Origin: Costus lasius
Taxonomy: Eukaryota > Streptophyta > Magnoliopsida > Zingiberales > Costaceae
DNA: 64,000 nt
NCBI GenBank assembly: GCA_027563935.2
Contig: CM050449.1
Span: forward strand, 83,359,178 to 83,423,177
Reading direction: 5' to 3'
In this document: piece after piece, positions 33,930 through 46,215 of the stretch
Layout of the letters: each line of letters starts with the position of its first letter
How positions within the stretch are numbered: position 1 is the first letter of the stretch
Made by a program: the position numbers and the translations under genes
The notes under the pieces: generated by a model
What the model saw: only the letters and a program-made list of their open reading frames with translations
What the model was told of the DNA's origin: nothing
The model's database searches: none

Positions 33930-34599
33930 TGTAACGCCCTTGATTTTCTGAATTATGATTTAAGGTTAGAAATTCAGTTTCTGTATTTTTATCGGTTAAA
34001 ATTTTGGGATTTTTGCCTAATTGTAGGACTTTTCCCTACAGGGCAAAAATAATTATTTTTGTTGGGGCTTCGAACCCTCAACCTTGACTATTTGCTCCTG
34101 GAATTCTTCCACCATGGTGGCGCATATTTCTGTGTTATTGGAGTGGCGCATGGTGGTTAAGCCCAGGTAAGCCCATTAAAGCCGATTTCCACTTAAGTTA
34201 ATTGGGTTATTGGATCTTGGATCCGTTTGGGGTGGAAAAAAAATAAAAAAAAAAGGGGGAAAATTCGTGAGAGCTCCTCTCCCTCACGATTTGTGGTTTG
34301 TTTCTTGCCCTAGCCGCCTGTGTTGTCGCCCCTCACTGTGCTTGGCGCTCCTGCAAAATTTCTGACGCTGGTGGTGGCAGACTGGTGGTGGACGAACTTT
34401 CTGGAGACCCCTGATCCCCTGTTTCGGCGTTTTCTCTGTGGGCGATTTTTCTGGTGAGTAATTCGATCCTAAGGAGTCTAATCCGAATTAAAATTCGTTA
34501 TTTGCCATGATTATTCGTATGGGGTTGAATTCAAATAATTATAGGGTTTTAAAATCCTGTTATGCTGAAATCTGCATTCGTTAATCTGACCTTTGTGTA

Positions 34600-35100
34600 C
34601 TATAACCCCAATATCTCATGGTCTATAGATCCAAATCGCACGAAATAAATTTTGTATGAAACTAGATATGTTTGGCTTTAATTTGAATCTGATATCGACC
34701 ATATCCGAGCTGTATTCGTATTTCAATCTGTATTGCAATCTAGCTGTACAAAATCAGTTTTCTGGAATTCTGGATTTCGACCTTTATGTGTTCGAACCAT
34801 CATATCTCCCTAGGTATAGCTCGAAATCTTGTCAAATCAGTTTTATTAGACCGTAGGCTCGAAGAGCTTTATTTTGACTCCCATAACGCCTATTTTAGAT
34901 TAGTTATTGGATCTGAAATAAATGTCGCAATTCTGATATATGAATCTGTTTTCTTGAAATCTGAAATTCTGACCTTCCTATGTTCGAACCCTTATATCTT
35001 CCTGTCTAAAATTCGAAATCTTGTGAAACCAGTTTTATTGGAAACTAGATTCAGAGAGCTTCATTTTGAATACAATATTGACTAGCTTTGGTTCGAAATT
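34600..35100 (+). repeat. Degenerate tandem repeats in Tekay LTR
   Basis: A phrase of the type TTCGAACC...TATCTCCCT...TCGAAATCTTGT...CAGTTTTATT...GAGCTT-ATTTTGA occurs at about 34790-34880 and again at 34983-35068, about 190 bp apart. A weaker third copy lies near 34610-34690. The reversed LTRs have the same arrangement near 54340-54800 and 62430-62900. Confidence 0.6.
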
Positions 35101-35924
35101 GGACTAAAAATATATTTTGCAAACTGACAATATAAATCTGCTATGTTTTGGTTAGACGAATATTCCTTTGTGAGAAAAATTTACATTGTATGGTTTAACC
35201 TCTTAAATTGTGGTCTGTAGTTCTTCTAAAATTTATTTGTTTGATGAGAAATTTTAGAGAAAACAAAATTGGGGATTTAACTAAGAACTTAGGAATTTTT
35301 GAAAATATAGTTCGAGCCAATTTTGGGGCTTTGGTCAATTTTCTTCACGAGCGTGTAATTAAAATTATCTGTAGTGGGGGACTGAAATTATTTACATGAA
35401 ATTTGTGCGTTCCGTTAAGGTTCTGAAAGTGGCGCCCCTTACAGTAATTTTATAGCTCACGGTTTTAGAAATTTTGAGGAGATTATTTCATGAATAATTT
35501 CTGTTCTGTGTTTAAATGTTTGTTATATGAATAATTTCTGTTCTGTATTTAATTGTTTGTTATGTGGATATTTCCTGTTCTGTTTATATGTTGTGAAGTT
35601 TCTGAAAACCTTGAATGTGTTAAAACATTTGTGAGAACATAGAATGGTTTGACATGAATTAAGGTTAGTTGTAAGGAATTCACTCATATAAATTCTGTTC
35701 TGTGTTTAAGGACTGGATATTAGGGTGTGTCATTTTCTGGTTTGTTAGACTTTGGGCATAATGTAAGAATTAAGTAGTGGTTGATCCTACTTCTCCGTTT
35801 CAGTATAATCTGTTCTGTAAAATTATGCCCTAGTGTAGCACTCTTCCGTGTCCTTACCCTCCTTCTGTGGCGCTGTAATGGTGCTGATAGTCTACTACGA
35901 CCCTTGAGACACTATTTCTGTTCT

Positions 35925-36304
35925 GGGTATTGGAGGCCAGAGTGCCACGTCCTAACAAGACGGGGGCCACCCACTGATACCTCCTCTACCATTCAGTTCT
36001 GGGTTTTGGAGGCCAGAGTGCCACGTCCTAACAAGACGGGGGCCACCCACTGATACCTCCTCTACCATTCAGTTCTGGGTTTTGGAGGCCAGAGTGCCAC
36101 GTCCTAACAAGACGGGGGCCACCCACTGATACCTCCTCTACCATTCAGTTCTGGGTTTTGGAGGCCAGAGTGCCACGTCCTAACAAGACGGGGGCCACCC
36201 ACTGATACCTCCTCTACCATTCTGTTCTGGGTATTGGAGACCAGAGTGCCACGTCCTGACAAGACGGGGGCCACCCACTGATATCTCCTTTACCATTCTG
36301 TTTC
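35925..36304 (+). repeat. 76-bp minisatellite, five units
   Basis: GCCAGAGTGCCACGTCCTAA-type starts fall at about 35936, 36012, 36088, 36164 and 36239. The fifth unit is slightly diverged. Spurious frames on both strands arise from it. Confidence 0.9.
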
Positions 36305-37325
36305 TGATATGCATGCATTGTCTCGTCCTCGGCAGAGGTGGGGTCAGACCTTCTGTGGTCATCAGGCCTTCTGTGGCCTTTCTGTTTCCGATGTAGACTA
36401 TCCGTTTGGACTCTGAAAATTCTGATTTTCTGTCTGTTAGTTCTGATTTCTGTAGTTCTGTTTCGATCTGTATTTAGATGTATTAGGCGGTGTGGTTAGT
36501 TGGTATGGGTTGGTATATTCATATCCTACCTGTTTGATGCCTATTGTTACAAGTATCTGTATTTGATTGTGTTTGTTTCTGATATGAGCATGCATGTTAA
36601 GTTGATTTATCTTATCTGTTAAATAAAAAGAATTTCAACTTAAGTATGATATTTTTGATGTGTACTATGGATGACTTTTAGTGTCTTTTACTCACTGAGC
36701 TTTTTAGCTCACCTCCGTTGTTTAAATGTTTTCAGGTGAGACATCAAGACAGTAATTGCTACAGCTAATATGACGCTAATGTTTGATGTCATTTCTAAGA
36801 ATAGTCTTCTAAAGATTTATCAGGCCTGCGTGCCTAATTTATTATGACCTATATGACATGTTTTATCTCCTGAGGGCTTATGCCTGTTTTCAGGATATTA
36901 TATTATAGTTGTTTCGTTTAAATTATTGGATACAAGTCTTGGATTCTTTTATTGAATTGGTTCTTATTTTGAAATGTCCGATTTGAGATGTGTAACCGAA
37001 TTTGTGTTGTTTATTTTAGTATCTGAATAATCAGTTCTGTATATTTCTGAAATTCCACATATGTGTAGTGTGGACGTTTGTTGTTGTTACAAGATATGTG
37101 TGTCTGTGCAGCAGTAGTTTAGAATACTTGCTGCCGGATTTTTTCTGGATTTCCGGATTTCTATTTCCTAGTAATCGATCCTATTCAGTTCTGTGCGGTT
37201 TTCTGTTCCGTAGTAATGTCCTTCGATGCCGCTTTCTTCTTGTGTTTTAATGGAAGAGTAAAAAATTTTTGAAACCCCGTATTTTACTTGTATGCGTGTG
37301 GGGTGTGATTCTGAGGGATGTTACA

Positions 37326-38571
37326 GCAGATGGATGTGAAAACAGCTTTCCTGAATGGAAATCTGGATGAGGATGTGTACATGACACAACCTGAGGGTTT
37401 CACTGATCCATCAGATCGTCATAAAATATGCAAATTAAAGAAGTCCATTTATGGACTTAAGCAAGCATCAAGAAGCTGGAATATTCGTTTTGATGAATCA
37501 GTCACTGAATTTGGTTTCATCAAGAACGAGGATGACCCGTGTGTATATAAGAGGTTTAGTGGGAGCGTGATTACTTTCCTAGTCCTCTACGTCGATGATA
37601 TCTTGATCATTGGAAACGACATTCCTGAAATGCATGCGGTTAAGGCATGGTTAAGGAAATGTTTCCAGATGAAAGATTTAGGAGAAGCAGCCTATGTATT
37701 AGGTGTGAAGATCTACAGGGATAGATCTAAGAGGCTTCTCGGGCTGTGCCAGAGTACTTACATCGATAAAGTCCTGGAGAGATTTTATTTAGAGAATTCT
37801 AAAAGAGGATATCTTCCAGTCAGACATGGTCTGAATCTTTCGAAGAGTCAGTGTCCACAAACACAGACTGAGAAAGATGAAATGGACAATACGCCTTATG
37901 CTTCGGCTATTGGATCCATTATGTATGCGATGTTGTGTACTCGCCCAGACGTCGCTTACGGGTTAAGCGTGACCAGTCGGTTCCAAAGTAATCCAGGTAT
38001 GGCGCACTGGATTGCAGTCAAGAACATCTTGAAATATCTTCGGAGGACCAAAGATATGTTCTTGATATATGGTGGTCAGGAAGAACTCGGTATTGAAGGA
38101 TATACTGACGCTTCGTTCCAGTCTGACCAGGATGATTTTCGATCGCAATCAGGCTATGTTTTTAGCTTGAATGGAGGTGCAGTGGTGTGGAAAAGTTTCA
38201 AACAGTCAACTGTTGCTGATTCCACAACAGAAGCCGAGTATGTTGCAGCCTCGGAAGCATCCAAGGAGGCAGTGTGGATTCGTAAGTTCGTGAGAGAACT
38301 TGGTGTCGTTCCTTCGAGTGCAGATCCTTTGGTTATCTTCTGTGATAACACTGGAGCAATCGCACAAGCAAAGGAACCACGGTCGCACCAGAAGTCCAAG
38401 CACATACAGAGACGGTTTCACTTGATCCGGGAGATCATAGATCGTGGCGAGATCAAAGTCTGCAAGGTACATACAGATGACAATCTGGCAGACCCGCTTA
38501 CCAAGCCTCTGGCGCAGCAGAAGCATGAGAAGCACTGTAATAATATGGGTTTGAGATTTCTCAACCATTAG
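37326..38571 (+). pseudogene. Copia B RT (second part) and RNase H
   Basis: This continues the RT after the solo LTR: QMDVKTAFLNGN, YVDD at 37588-37599, intact LCTRPDVAYGLSVTSRF. RNase H follows (EGYTDASF, TTEAEY, FCDNTGAIAQAKEPRSHQK, DNLADPLTKPL) to the stop at 38571. It keeps the glutamine codon that is TAG in A. No frame damage is seen in this part. Confidence 0.9.
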
Positions 38572-38591
38572 ATTAAGTGCAAGTGGGAGAT

Positions 38592-40309
38592 TGTTGGGGT
38601 ATGCCCTTAAGGCTAATGTTTGAGGCCTTTGGGATTGTAACAGTATCATGTAATAAACTGTTATGTTTATAAAGGCATGGTTGTTATTCAGTTAAGCTAC
38701 ATTGTCTGCTGCAATATATGTTCTTCTGAATAATGTCTCAAAGTTGTTCAGCTAGGCTGACATGCAGTTAAGTCCTTAGTCGAGATATCTTGGTGAACAT
38801 GAGACAGCCTTGATATGCTTGAGACTAATATGTGTTCTAATCTTATAGGATGCTTCGAGCATGGAATAAGATGTAGACTCATGGGTACATTGGATGTACT
38901 GGACAGACCCTACTAGGATATTCAATTGCTTGTCACAATGTGAATAATCCTTGTTTGCTACAAGTGGCACATCTCCTCTGACTTGAGATCACTTGTGTTT
39001 CTAAATGATGATTGTCATTGTTTTGAGGTAGTTCAATATCATTTGAAACATAATGGTTATAGACTATCTTGGATGGTGAGCTTGAGTCAGGTTAGGGCAC
39101 TAGTGATAGACATAGGATTGCCGTCTCCTTGTTTAAGGAGTGTGGTGTTCTAAAGGGGCCCCCCTGGCTGAGATGATTGAGAAAGTGTATGGCCATACCC
39201 AGGTGACTGTGTTCATCTGATCTAATCATGCTCATCATATTGGAGCTACAAGCTTGACACGCTTGTCCAATAAGAACATCCAGTGGCAAAGGAAATATGT
39301 ATGCCTAGTGAAAAGGATTCACACTTGAGCTGTGTTTTGGGTGTAGTCTTGGAAGACTCTTTCCTTTATATCGGGAGACAGTGATGTGTTGCTAGATACC
39401 CCTCACTGATCATGATAACGTAAGTTATCATTACCGACATTTAAAGGAAACCCTCAGGGTCGCACAATTTGATGATATGGCTTACTTAAGTCAGATCGTG
39501 TGGACTGAATTGTTTCGGTTCAGTTTAAAGGGATTTAAACTTTGATTGTAAGTGAGATCTGGTCTGATCATGTTTGATTGATTAGGGCTTGAGATCGGTA
39601 AGCTTCGATCGAGAGTGTTGATGCTAGATCGATCAGATCAGAAGCATCTGGAGATGAATGGTCAGATCTAGGACCTTAGGGTCTAATTCGATCTAGACTT
39701 AATGTTTGGGCTGATTTGGTTTGGTCATTGAACCAAACATCTTGAACCGGCTCATGAGTTGAGCGCAAGGTTCAGGTGGGTGAAGAGAGTTGCGCATGGT
39801 TCACTTGGTGAACGCATAACGCATGTAATCAAGGCTTGCTATTTTGGGAACTTTCGGTTTTCAAAGTGGGAACGTTTCAACGTTCACTTGCAACGCCTCC
39901 TCTCTATTCCTCTCGCTAATTCGCTCTTGGCATTGCACGACTCACGGCTTGCGGCGTAAAGGACGACTCACGGCTTGCGGCGTGAAGGTTGACGTCAAGA
40001 GGATTCGGCCAAGTTTTTCATCTCATCATCCCTGAAACGATCAAGGAAGCTTTGGAGCATTGCTAGCACAAATCGCCCCAAAGAAGTAGGCCTTCTTCCT
40101 CTTGTGTGCGACAACCTTTGGAGGAGATCTCTTTTGCTTTCTTCTTCCAAGACACCATCCAAGAGATGGCGACGGTATGGATCCTTCTCATATCTATCTA
40201 AGTTGATCATATGCGATAGAAAGATCTATGAAAGCCCTTCTTCCGCTTGCAAAATTTTATGCGCCACCCTAATAGGGTTTTCGCCCCCCTCTTGAAAGGG
40301 GTTCCATCA
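38592..40309 (+). repeat. Copia B 3' LTR
   Basis: 1718 bp, preceded by CAAGTGGGAGAT (38580-38591) and followed by the CTATT duplication at 40310-40314. Confidence 0.95.
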
Positions 40310-40314
40310 CTATT

Positions 40315-41043
40315 GGCATATTAAATCTATCATATGGCTTATGATATACCCAATGACAACCATTATGACTCCCCTGCTATGGTGGAGCATTAAGTTATAT
40401 CAAAGTACACCACTTACCACATCGAGATATCAATGACCTCAAGTCAAGAACAAGTATATCTCTGTCACTTTGAGTTTTGACTTGTGTCACCACGTCAAAT
40501 CATCATGATAGGTTGATCTAGTATATCTACCTCGATATACATATATCCCGTTAGCAACCTGTGCTCAACCAATGCATATACCAGTCTCTTATACATCATA
40601 TTCGTCCTTTATCCACTATGATACTTGACCAGGGACAATCCTTTGAGACTAGATAAAATCTATCTCCATGGACATTGTATATACCAATGTACATATGATA
40701 CTTCTGTACCACTGCATAACAACAATAATGCTAAGATATATGTAATATCACAACTATATGTAGTACACATAGTGGACCAACCATAGGTCCTAGGGAATAT
40801 ACACGAACACATATACCAATCTCACGTGCACCATAGTTGTCCCTTATATACTATGGCACTCAACCGGGGACAAACATCGAGACTAGATAGAATCTATCTT
40901 CAGTGGCAATATTATGATGATATACACAATCGCAGATGCATCAAAAGCATAACAATGATAATGTCATAATATACATAAATATCAAGAGTGAATGTAATAC
41001 AAATGTTGGACCAACAACTGGTCCTAGGGTACAAACACTAATA
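40315..41043 (-). repeat. Copia F LTR, 5' portion, with internal tandem duplication
   Basis: On the minus strand it starts TATTAGTGTTTGTACCC (TG decayed to TA) directly after the polypurine tract. Two blocks of about 235 bp (roughly 40560-40800 and 40800-41043) repeat each other with moderate divergence: both contain GGTCCTAGG-ATACAC/AAAC, a CTATG-ACTxxACC-GGGACAA phrase and GAGACTAGATA-AATCTATCT. The LTR continues at 27753 on the other side of element B. Confidence 0.65.
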
Positions 41044-41055
41044 ATCTCCCACTTG

Positions 41056-41924
41056 CACTAAGACCAAGTTGTTGAGAAACTCAACCCCATGTCTCTAGTA
41101 TGACCTTCATGCTTCCACTATGCCAAAGCATTGGCCACTGGTCTGCTAGATTGCTATCTATGTCGACTCTACAAATCTTGACATCATCTCTATCAATGAT
41201 CTCCCAGATCATGTGGAACTATTTGAGTATATATTTGGATTTCTAGTGAGACCTTGGTTCCTTGGCTTACGTGATCGCTCCATTAATGTCACAATAAAGC
41301 TCAATGGGTTCAATAACACTTGTAACCACTTGAAGTTCAATGATGAACTTTTTTTTTCTAAACTACTTCTTTGGTTATCTCAGAAGCTGCAACATAATCA
41401 GCCTCGGTTGTAGAATCAGCTACAATGGACTACTTGAAGCTTTTTCAACATACTTCCATTTAGCATAAACACAGAGCCAAACTATGATCTAAAGTCATCT
41501 AGGTCTAACTAGAATGAAGCATCAATATAGCCCTGATCATTGAGCTCTTATTGTCCACCATAGACTAAGAACAAATCTTTAGACTTCCTCATATACCTTA
41601 GGATGCTCTTACAACTATCTAGTGTTGAACACCTAGAACGGATTGGTATTGACTAGTTATGCTCACAGTATAAGTCACATATGGTCTAGTACATAATATC
41701 GCATACATGATTAATCACACTACAGAAGCATAAGGGACTTGACTCATGTCCTCTCTCTCAACCTATGTTGAGGGATATTAGCTCTTGGAGAGAGTAAGAC
41801 CATGCCTTACTAGAAGGCAACCTTTCTTAGAATTTTCCTAGCAAAACCTCTCTAGTACCTTATCGATGTAAATATTCTAATTTAGGACAAGGAGTTTCTT
41901 AGATCTATCCCTGTAAATCCTCAA

Positions 41925-41964
<40 letters not shown>

Positions 41965-43087
41965 ACCTCCCCTAACTATTTTATCTTGAAACACTTCCCT
42001 AATTATGTTTTCACTGCGTGAAGGGTCGAGATGTCATTTCCAATAAGTAGTATGTCATCAACATACAAGACCAGAATGTCACCAAGCTCCCACAAAATTT
42101 CTTGTACACATAGGCATCATTTTCATTCTTGATAAAGCCATAATCTCTTACAGCCTCATCAAAATGAAGATTCAAACTTTGAGATGCTTGCTTTAATCTA
42201 TAGATAGATTTCTTTAACCTGCATACCTCATGAGCCTTTGTATGACAGATCAAACCTTCAGGCTATGTCATATACACATCCTCATATAGCTTCCCATTAA
42301 GGAAAATAGTTTTCACATCCATCTACCATATTTCATAGTCACAGTATATTGTTAATGCAAGCATGGTCCGAATGGATTTAAACATGGCAACTGGCGAGAA
42401 ACTTTCATCATAGCCCACCCCATAGATTTTCCTGAAACCCTTTTCCACAAGTCTACCCTTTCCCAAGTCTACCCTTATATGAAACTATATTGTCATCCTC
42501 ATCTGTCTTTCTTTTGAAGCCTCATTTACACCTTATGGATTTTACCTCATTGGGCAGCTGAACTAAATCCCAAACTTGGTTAGCTGACATGGAATCCATC
42601 CCATATCTCATGGCCTCAAACCATTTCTCAGAGTTTGGTTAAGCAATCGCTTCCTCATAAGCATTAGGCTCATCCTCAATGGTGAAGATCCTGCCATGTT
42701 GAGTCTGAAGCAACCCATACCTCTCAAGTTCATGACTTATCATTTTAGACCTACGTGGAGCCTATGTACTCTGAGCCTCAGGTTGGTTGATAACCTATGT
42801 AAGTGGCTTAGGTTCCATCTCTACTTCTATGTCTTGTGGTTGAGCTTGGACCTCATCCAAGTCAAACTTTCTCCTATTAGCTTCTTTCAAGAAAAATTCT
42901 TTCTCGTGAAAAATAGCACCACGAGCAACAAAAACTTTGTTCCTAGTGCGATTGAAGATGTAATATCCTTTAATTTCCTTAGGATACCCGATAAGCATGT
43001 ACTTATCAGATCTAGGTTCTAGCTTACTAGAATCCTGATATTTGACATAAGCCTCACATCCCAAATTCTGATAAATGATAGGTTAGG
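41056..43087 (-). pseudogene. Copia F integrase C-terminus, RT and RNase H relic
   Basis: Minus-strand reading, in coding order. Integrase C-terminal coding with CEAYVKYQDSSKLEPRSDKYM and GYPKEIKGYYIFN (43064-42795). RT start, DVKTIFLNGKLYEDVYM (near 42300). SIYRLKQASQSLNLHFDEAV (42253-42011). A YVDD-type site in another frame near 42050-42070. PYAS and MYAILCTRPYVTYTVS (near 41690-41740). RNase H pieces with AKEPRSH (near 41260) and SNLADQW (near 41130). A lost G at the WGCEAY junction, many stops and an (AT)n tract (41928-41962) show long decay. Upstream coding lies at 48706-48890 and 63603-63893. Confidence 0.8.
41928..41962. repeat. (AT)n microsatellite
   Basis: About 17 AT dinucleotides inside the RT relic of copia F. 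Confidence 0.95.
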
Positions 43088-43714
43088 TCATCTCCCGGTC
43101 TGATACAGGGGGGAAGTGTGTGACAAAGCTACTAATTTAAAAATAATTATTTATTTTCTTCTATTTTTCAAAATAATGATCAAAATCAAGGAAACAACCA
43201 GAAATCCATAGCAATAAAATAATTAGTTATGAAAAGTAGCTATGTAAAGGAGAAGGATCCAAAGATCCAATATTCGAACTATCTAAACCAAATTGTAGAA
43301 CTAAACTAGTTCTTTTCAATCGTTCAAAAATAGTGGGATATCTGCAACAAGAAGACTAGTCAGATCAGTCAAAGAAAACTATACAAAAATTTATCAATCT
43401 TGCAAAATTGCTATGCCTCCTAGCATGAACCATTGAATCTATCATGGAACCAACTAATCCGAGAGGTAGAATCAAGCATGTCCTTCCTATTCAGGTGAAA
43501 GATTAGGGTTCTAACTCATCAAAGCACATTAAATACCTACAACAAATACACTAATCGGATTAGTTGAGAAAACAAGTGCAGGAGTTAATCAGTCATCAAA
43601 AGTTGTTGTGTCTCGCAGGTTGATCTGTTCAATCTGAATGTGTCCCAACTGATCAAATGATGGAAGAAGATATGGTCTTGCTATTGGCCCTAAGGATTAG
43701 AGCTAGGGGCTTGT

Positions 43715-45596
43715 TGTTGTGTCCGCAAGTGTACAGATACTCGAAGTAATAAAGAAAGTATCAAATCCACAGGGACCTATGTTGTTGAATACCGGATAAT
43801 TGATTTTTTACTATCTAGGCAATCGAAAGAGTGCAAACTAGCAAATGAAGACCAAAGCGCTGAAACGGAATTATCAGAGAGAGAAGCTAGGACTAGGGTT
43901 TCATTCACTTTAATTTTTATGACTAGACATGAATAGAGATTTCATCAGTTTAATTTCATCATGACAAAGATGTAATTTACTTGAATAAAAGGATTATCTC
44001 ACTTTCGTGTAGACAACCATGCAGGGATAAATCTTCGCTCTCGCGCAAGAATCATCCCAACGCTAATGATAAGTGAATCATCAAACTGAGAACTCAAGGA
44101 TCACTTTCATGCATCCGAGTTCTAAGTCGATAACCTCTAGTGGAATTTCAAGGATCACTTTCGTGTATCCGAATCTCGACACTAGTTTTACTCAAGGTTC
44201 TCTAACGTTCCGATCTTTGCTTTCGCACAAGATCTCCACGTTTGAAAGCTTAGACTCAATCCTAGATTTATATTATTATCATGGCAGTTAGCTTACTAGA
44301 ATCAAACAAACAAGAACTAACCTACAAAGGGTTCCTATCATGCAATTCTAGGGTTCCAAATCCTCAAGCAATTACTTTTTAGTCAATAGCAAAAATTCTA
44401 AAACATAAATAATAATATAGATCTAAGGAGAGTCTAGGAACAAAACATCACATGAGTAAAATCGTCATGCTAAGATTAAACAAGATGAAATAATAGAAAA
44501 GATAGTCATCTAGTCATTAAAACTCAAGTGAATTACTCCCCCATGTCCCAAAAGAGGTTTAAGCTATCATGGAAGGAAGATTACAATGATTCATGATGAA
44601 GAAAATCGAAACAAAGGAAGAGTGAAAATTACGGTACGGTCGTAAAGAAGTTTACGGCTGTAATCTGAGTGAGCAGCGGCGGCGCTCGGTTTTCTGGTGA
44701 TTTCTCCTCCGTCTGATCTCCGATCACGTTGAAACTTTAGGTGCTCCTTCTCCCCCTCTATGCATAGCTTCCACTCAAATTTCACAGCCGGAGATGCACT
44801 GTATGATTCCCGGTGGTGAAACCTAGAGCGGCAGCATGTGACGCAATTTCTCTCTCTGTGGTGAACGAAAATTAGGGCTTTTGGTGTGCTTCTCTTCGTC
44901 TTGTCAATGGCTCCCTTTCTCCTTCTTACTGCTTCGAAAATAAGGGCCTGGATCATCCGCAATCAACCGTGCAAAAATTGGACTTCGGAGTTGACCGAGA
45001 AAGTCGCGAGCAGCGATGTAATTACAGCTGTAATGGTCTTTACGGCAGTGCCATAATCTGGACAGTGAGGTCTCGGCTTGAAATCTTCTAGAATTACGGT
45101 ACCTTAGCGTTCTTTACGGTAGTGCCATAATGTCAAAATCTTTCGAGTTGAAAATTGACCCGAAATTACAGTACCGTAATGTTCCTTACGGTAGTACCAA
45201 AATCTCCATCAATCCTCTGATAAAAAATGCTCCAAAATACAGCACCATAAAGATGTTTATGGTAGTGCCGTAATCATATGAGATTCTCTGCCCGGAAAAC
45301 CTCCAAATTACGGTACCGTAAAGAATATATTGGAGGTGCTGTAATTTCCTCTGAAGCTTCAAATCTTCTAAAATTTGACGTGTGATTTCTTTTTGATGTT
45401 GTGAATTCAATTATGCACTTGGATTGCTCGAAATCGACTGAAAAATATGACTTTTTACCTGAAAATCATTAAAAACAAAAAATATAGATTCCGCAAATAT
45501 TGATAAAAATGACATAAAAATAAGCAAAGTCTATGAATATGACACAAAACCATCAACAAAATGGCATAGAAATTACGATAAATTTCGGTGTCATCA
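43715..45596 (-). repeat. Solo Tat/Athila-type LTR (1882 bp), TSD CTTGT
   Basis: CTTGT at 43710-43714 is repeated exactly at 45597-45601. On the minus strand the LTR begins TGATGACACCGAAATTTATC and ends CACTTGCGGACACAACA. It is the best preserved copy of the family also seen at 21982-23810 and 63894-64000. It carries a palindromic cassette array (44629-45345) and GAGAGTGA / CACTTTCGTG repeats near 43990-44170. No internal region is attached. Confidence 0.85.
44629..45345 (-). repeat. Palindromic cassette array in solo LTR
   Basis: Cassettes of the form ATTACGGTACCGTAA then TTTACGGTAGTGCCGTAAT recur near 45015, 45093, 45164, 45235 and 45303, about 70 bp apart, with a further pair at 44629-44665. 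Individual arms vary (ATTACAG, ATACAGCACC, TTTATGG). Confidence 0.7.
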
Positions 45597-45871
45597 CTTG
45601 TCCGAGCTGTGATAAGAAGCTTAATCAGATTAGCAAAGCAAAAAACTGAAGCAAGAAACATAAGGAGATCTGGAAGTAGGGGAAGCAAAGCTTGCGCCGA
45701 TCAACAATGCTGGAGCAAGGATCGTTCGAGCTATGGTGTTGGAGTCAAGGGAAGGATGAGATGGCATTGAAGACGTCGAACCACCGACAGGTGGCAGTGG
45801 AGCGAGACAAGGATGAGACGGAACACTGGTGGAGGTGAACAGATCAAGGGTCATCGCCGCTCATCCGGTGA

Positions 45872-45879
45872 TACATGGA
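45872..45879 (+). repeat. Probable 8-bp target duplication of hAT-like element
   Basis: TACATGGA here against TGCACGGA at 47665-47672: six of eight bases agree and both differences are transitions at CpG/TpA-like positions. Confidence 0.55.
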
Positions 45880-46041
45880 TAGAGGTGGCCAACGGGCCGG
45901 GCCGGCCTGCGTTCCGCCTGGCCCGGCACAGCATGGGCTTGGCCCGACCCGGCACGTTGACCAAGTCAACAGGCCACGGGCGGCCCATGGCCCGGCTCGG
46001 GCTGTGCTGGCCGAAGGGTTTAGGCATGTGGGCCGGGTCGG

Positions 46042-46215
46042 GCACTGCACGAAAGTGGGCCAGCCCAGGCACATGGGCCGGGCCAGGCACAACACGAAAG
46101 TGGGCCAGCCCAGGCACGTGGGCCGGGCCGGGCACGACACGAAAGTGGGCCGGGCCAGGCACGTGGGCCGGGTCGGGCACAGCATGCAAGTGGGCCGGGC
46201 CAGGCACGGCCCGCG
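46042..46215 (+). repeat. 45-bp subterminal tandem repeat of hAT-like element
   Basis: Four units begin GCACTGCACG, GCACAACACG, GCACGACACG and GCACAGCATG at 46042, 46087, 46132 and 46177. Each continues AAAGTGGGCC and a GGCAC-TGGGCCGGG block; the last is partial. Long frames on both strands here are by-products. Confidence 0.85.

Larger units (their letters stand above)
33930..37325 (+). repeat. Solo LTR of a Tekay/Del-like gypsy element (3396 bp)
   Basis: It begins TGTAACGCCCTTGATTTTC and ends GAGGGATGTTACA. It is clearly the same family as the reversed LTRs at 52088-55510 and 60175-63597 (3423 bp each). No internal region or primer site follows, and the GCAGA duplication is exact. It holds five 76-bp tandem units (35925-36304) where the paired LTRs hold four, and degenerate 190-bp-scale repeats (34600-35100). 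Frames inside it have no domains. Confidence 0.95.
27754..40309 (+). mobile_element. Ty1/copia retrotransposon, element B, with a solo LTR inside
   Basis: Two 1718 bp LTRs (27754-29471 and 38592-40309) are bounded by the exact duplication CTATT. The element is collinear with A through the leader, gag, protease, integrase, RT and RNase H. A solo Tekay LTR (33930-37325) splits RT. By eye its LTRs differ at about seven or eight positions, so it is of similar age to A, but its LTR sequence differs clearly from A's in the distal half. It is inserted in the LTR of copia F. Confidence 0.95.

Noticed and set aside
35925..36304. CRISPR-like regular repeats
   Set aside because: Units are directly adjacent with no unique spacers, and the context is a plant retrotransposon LTR.
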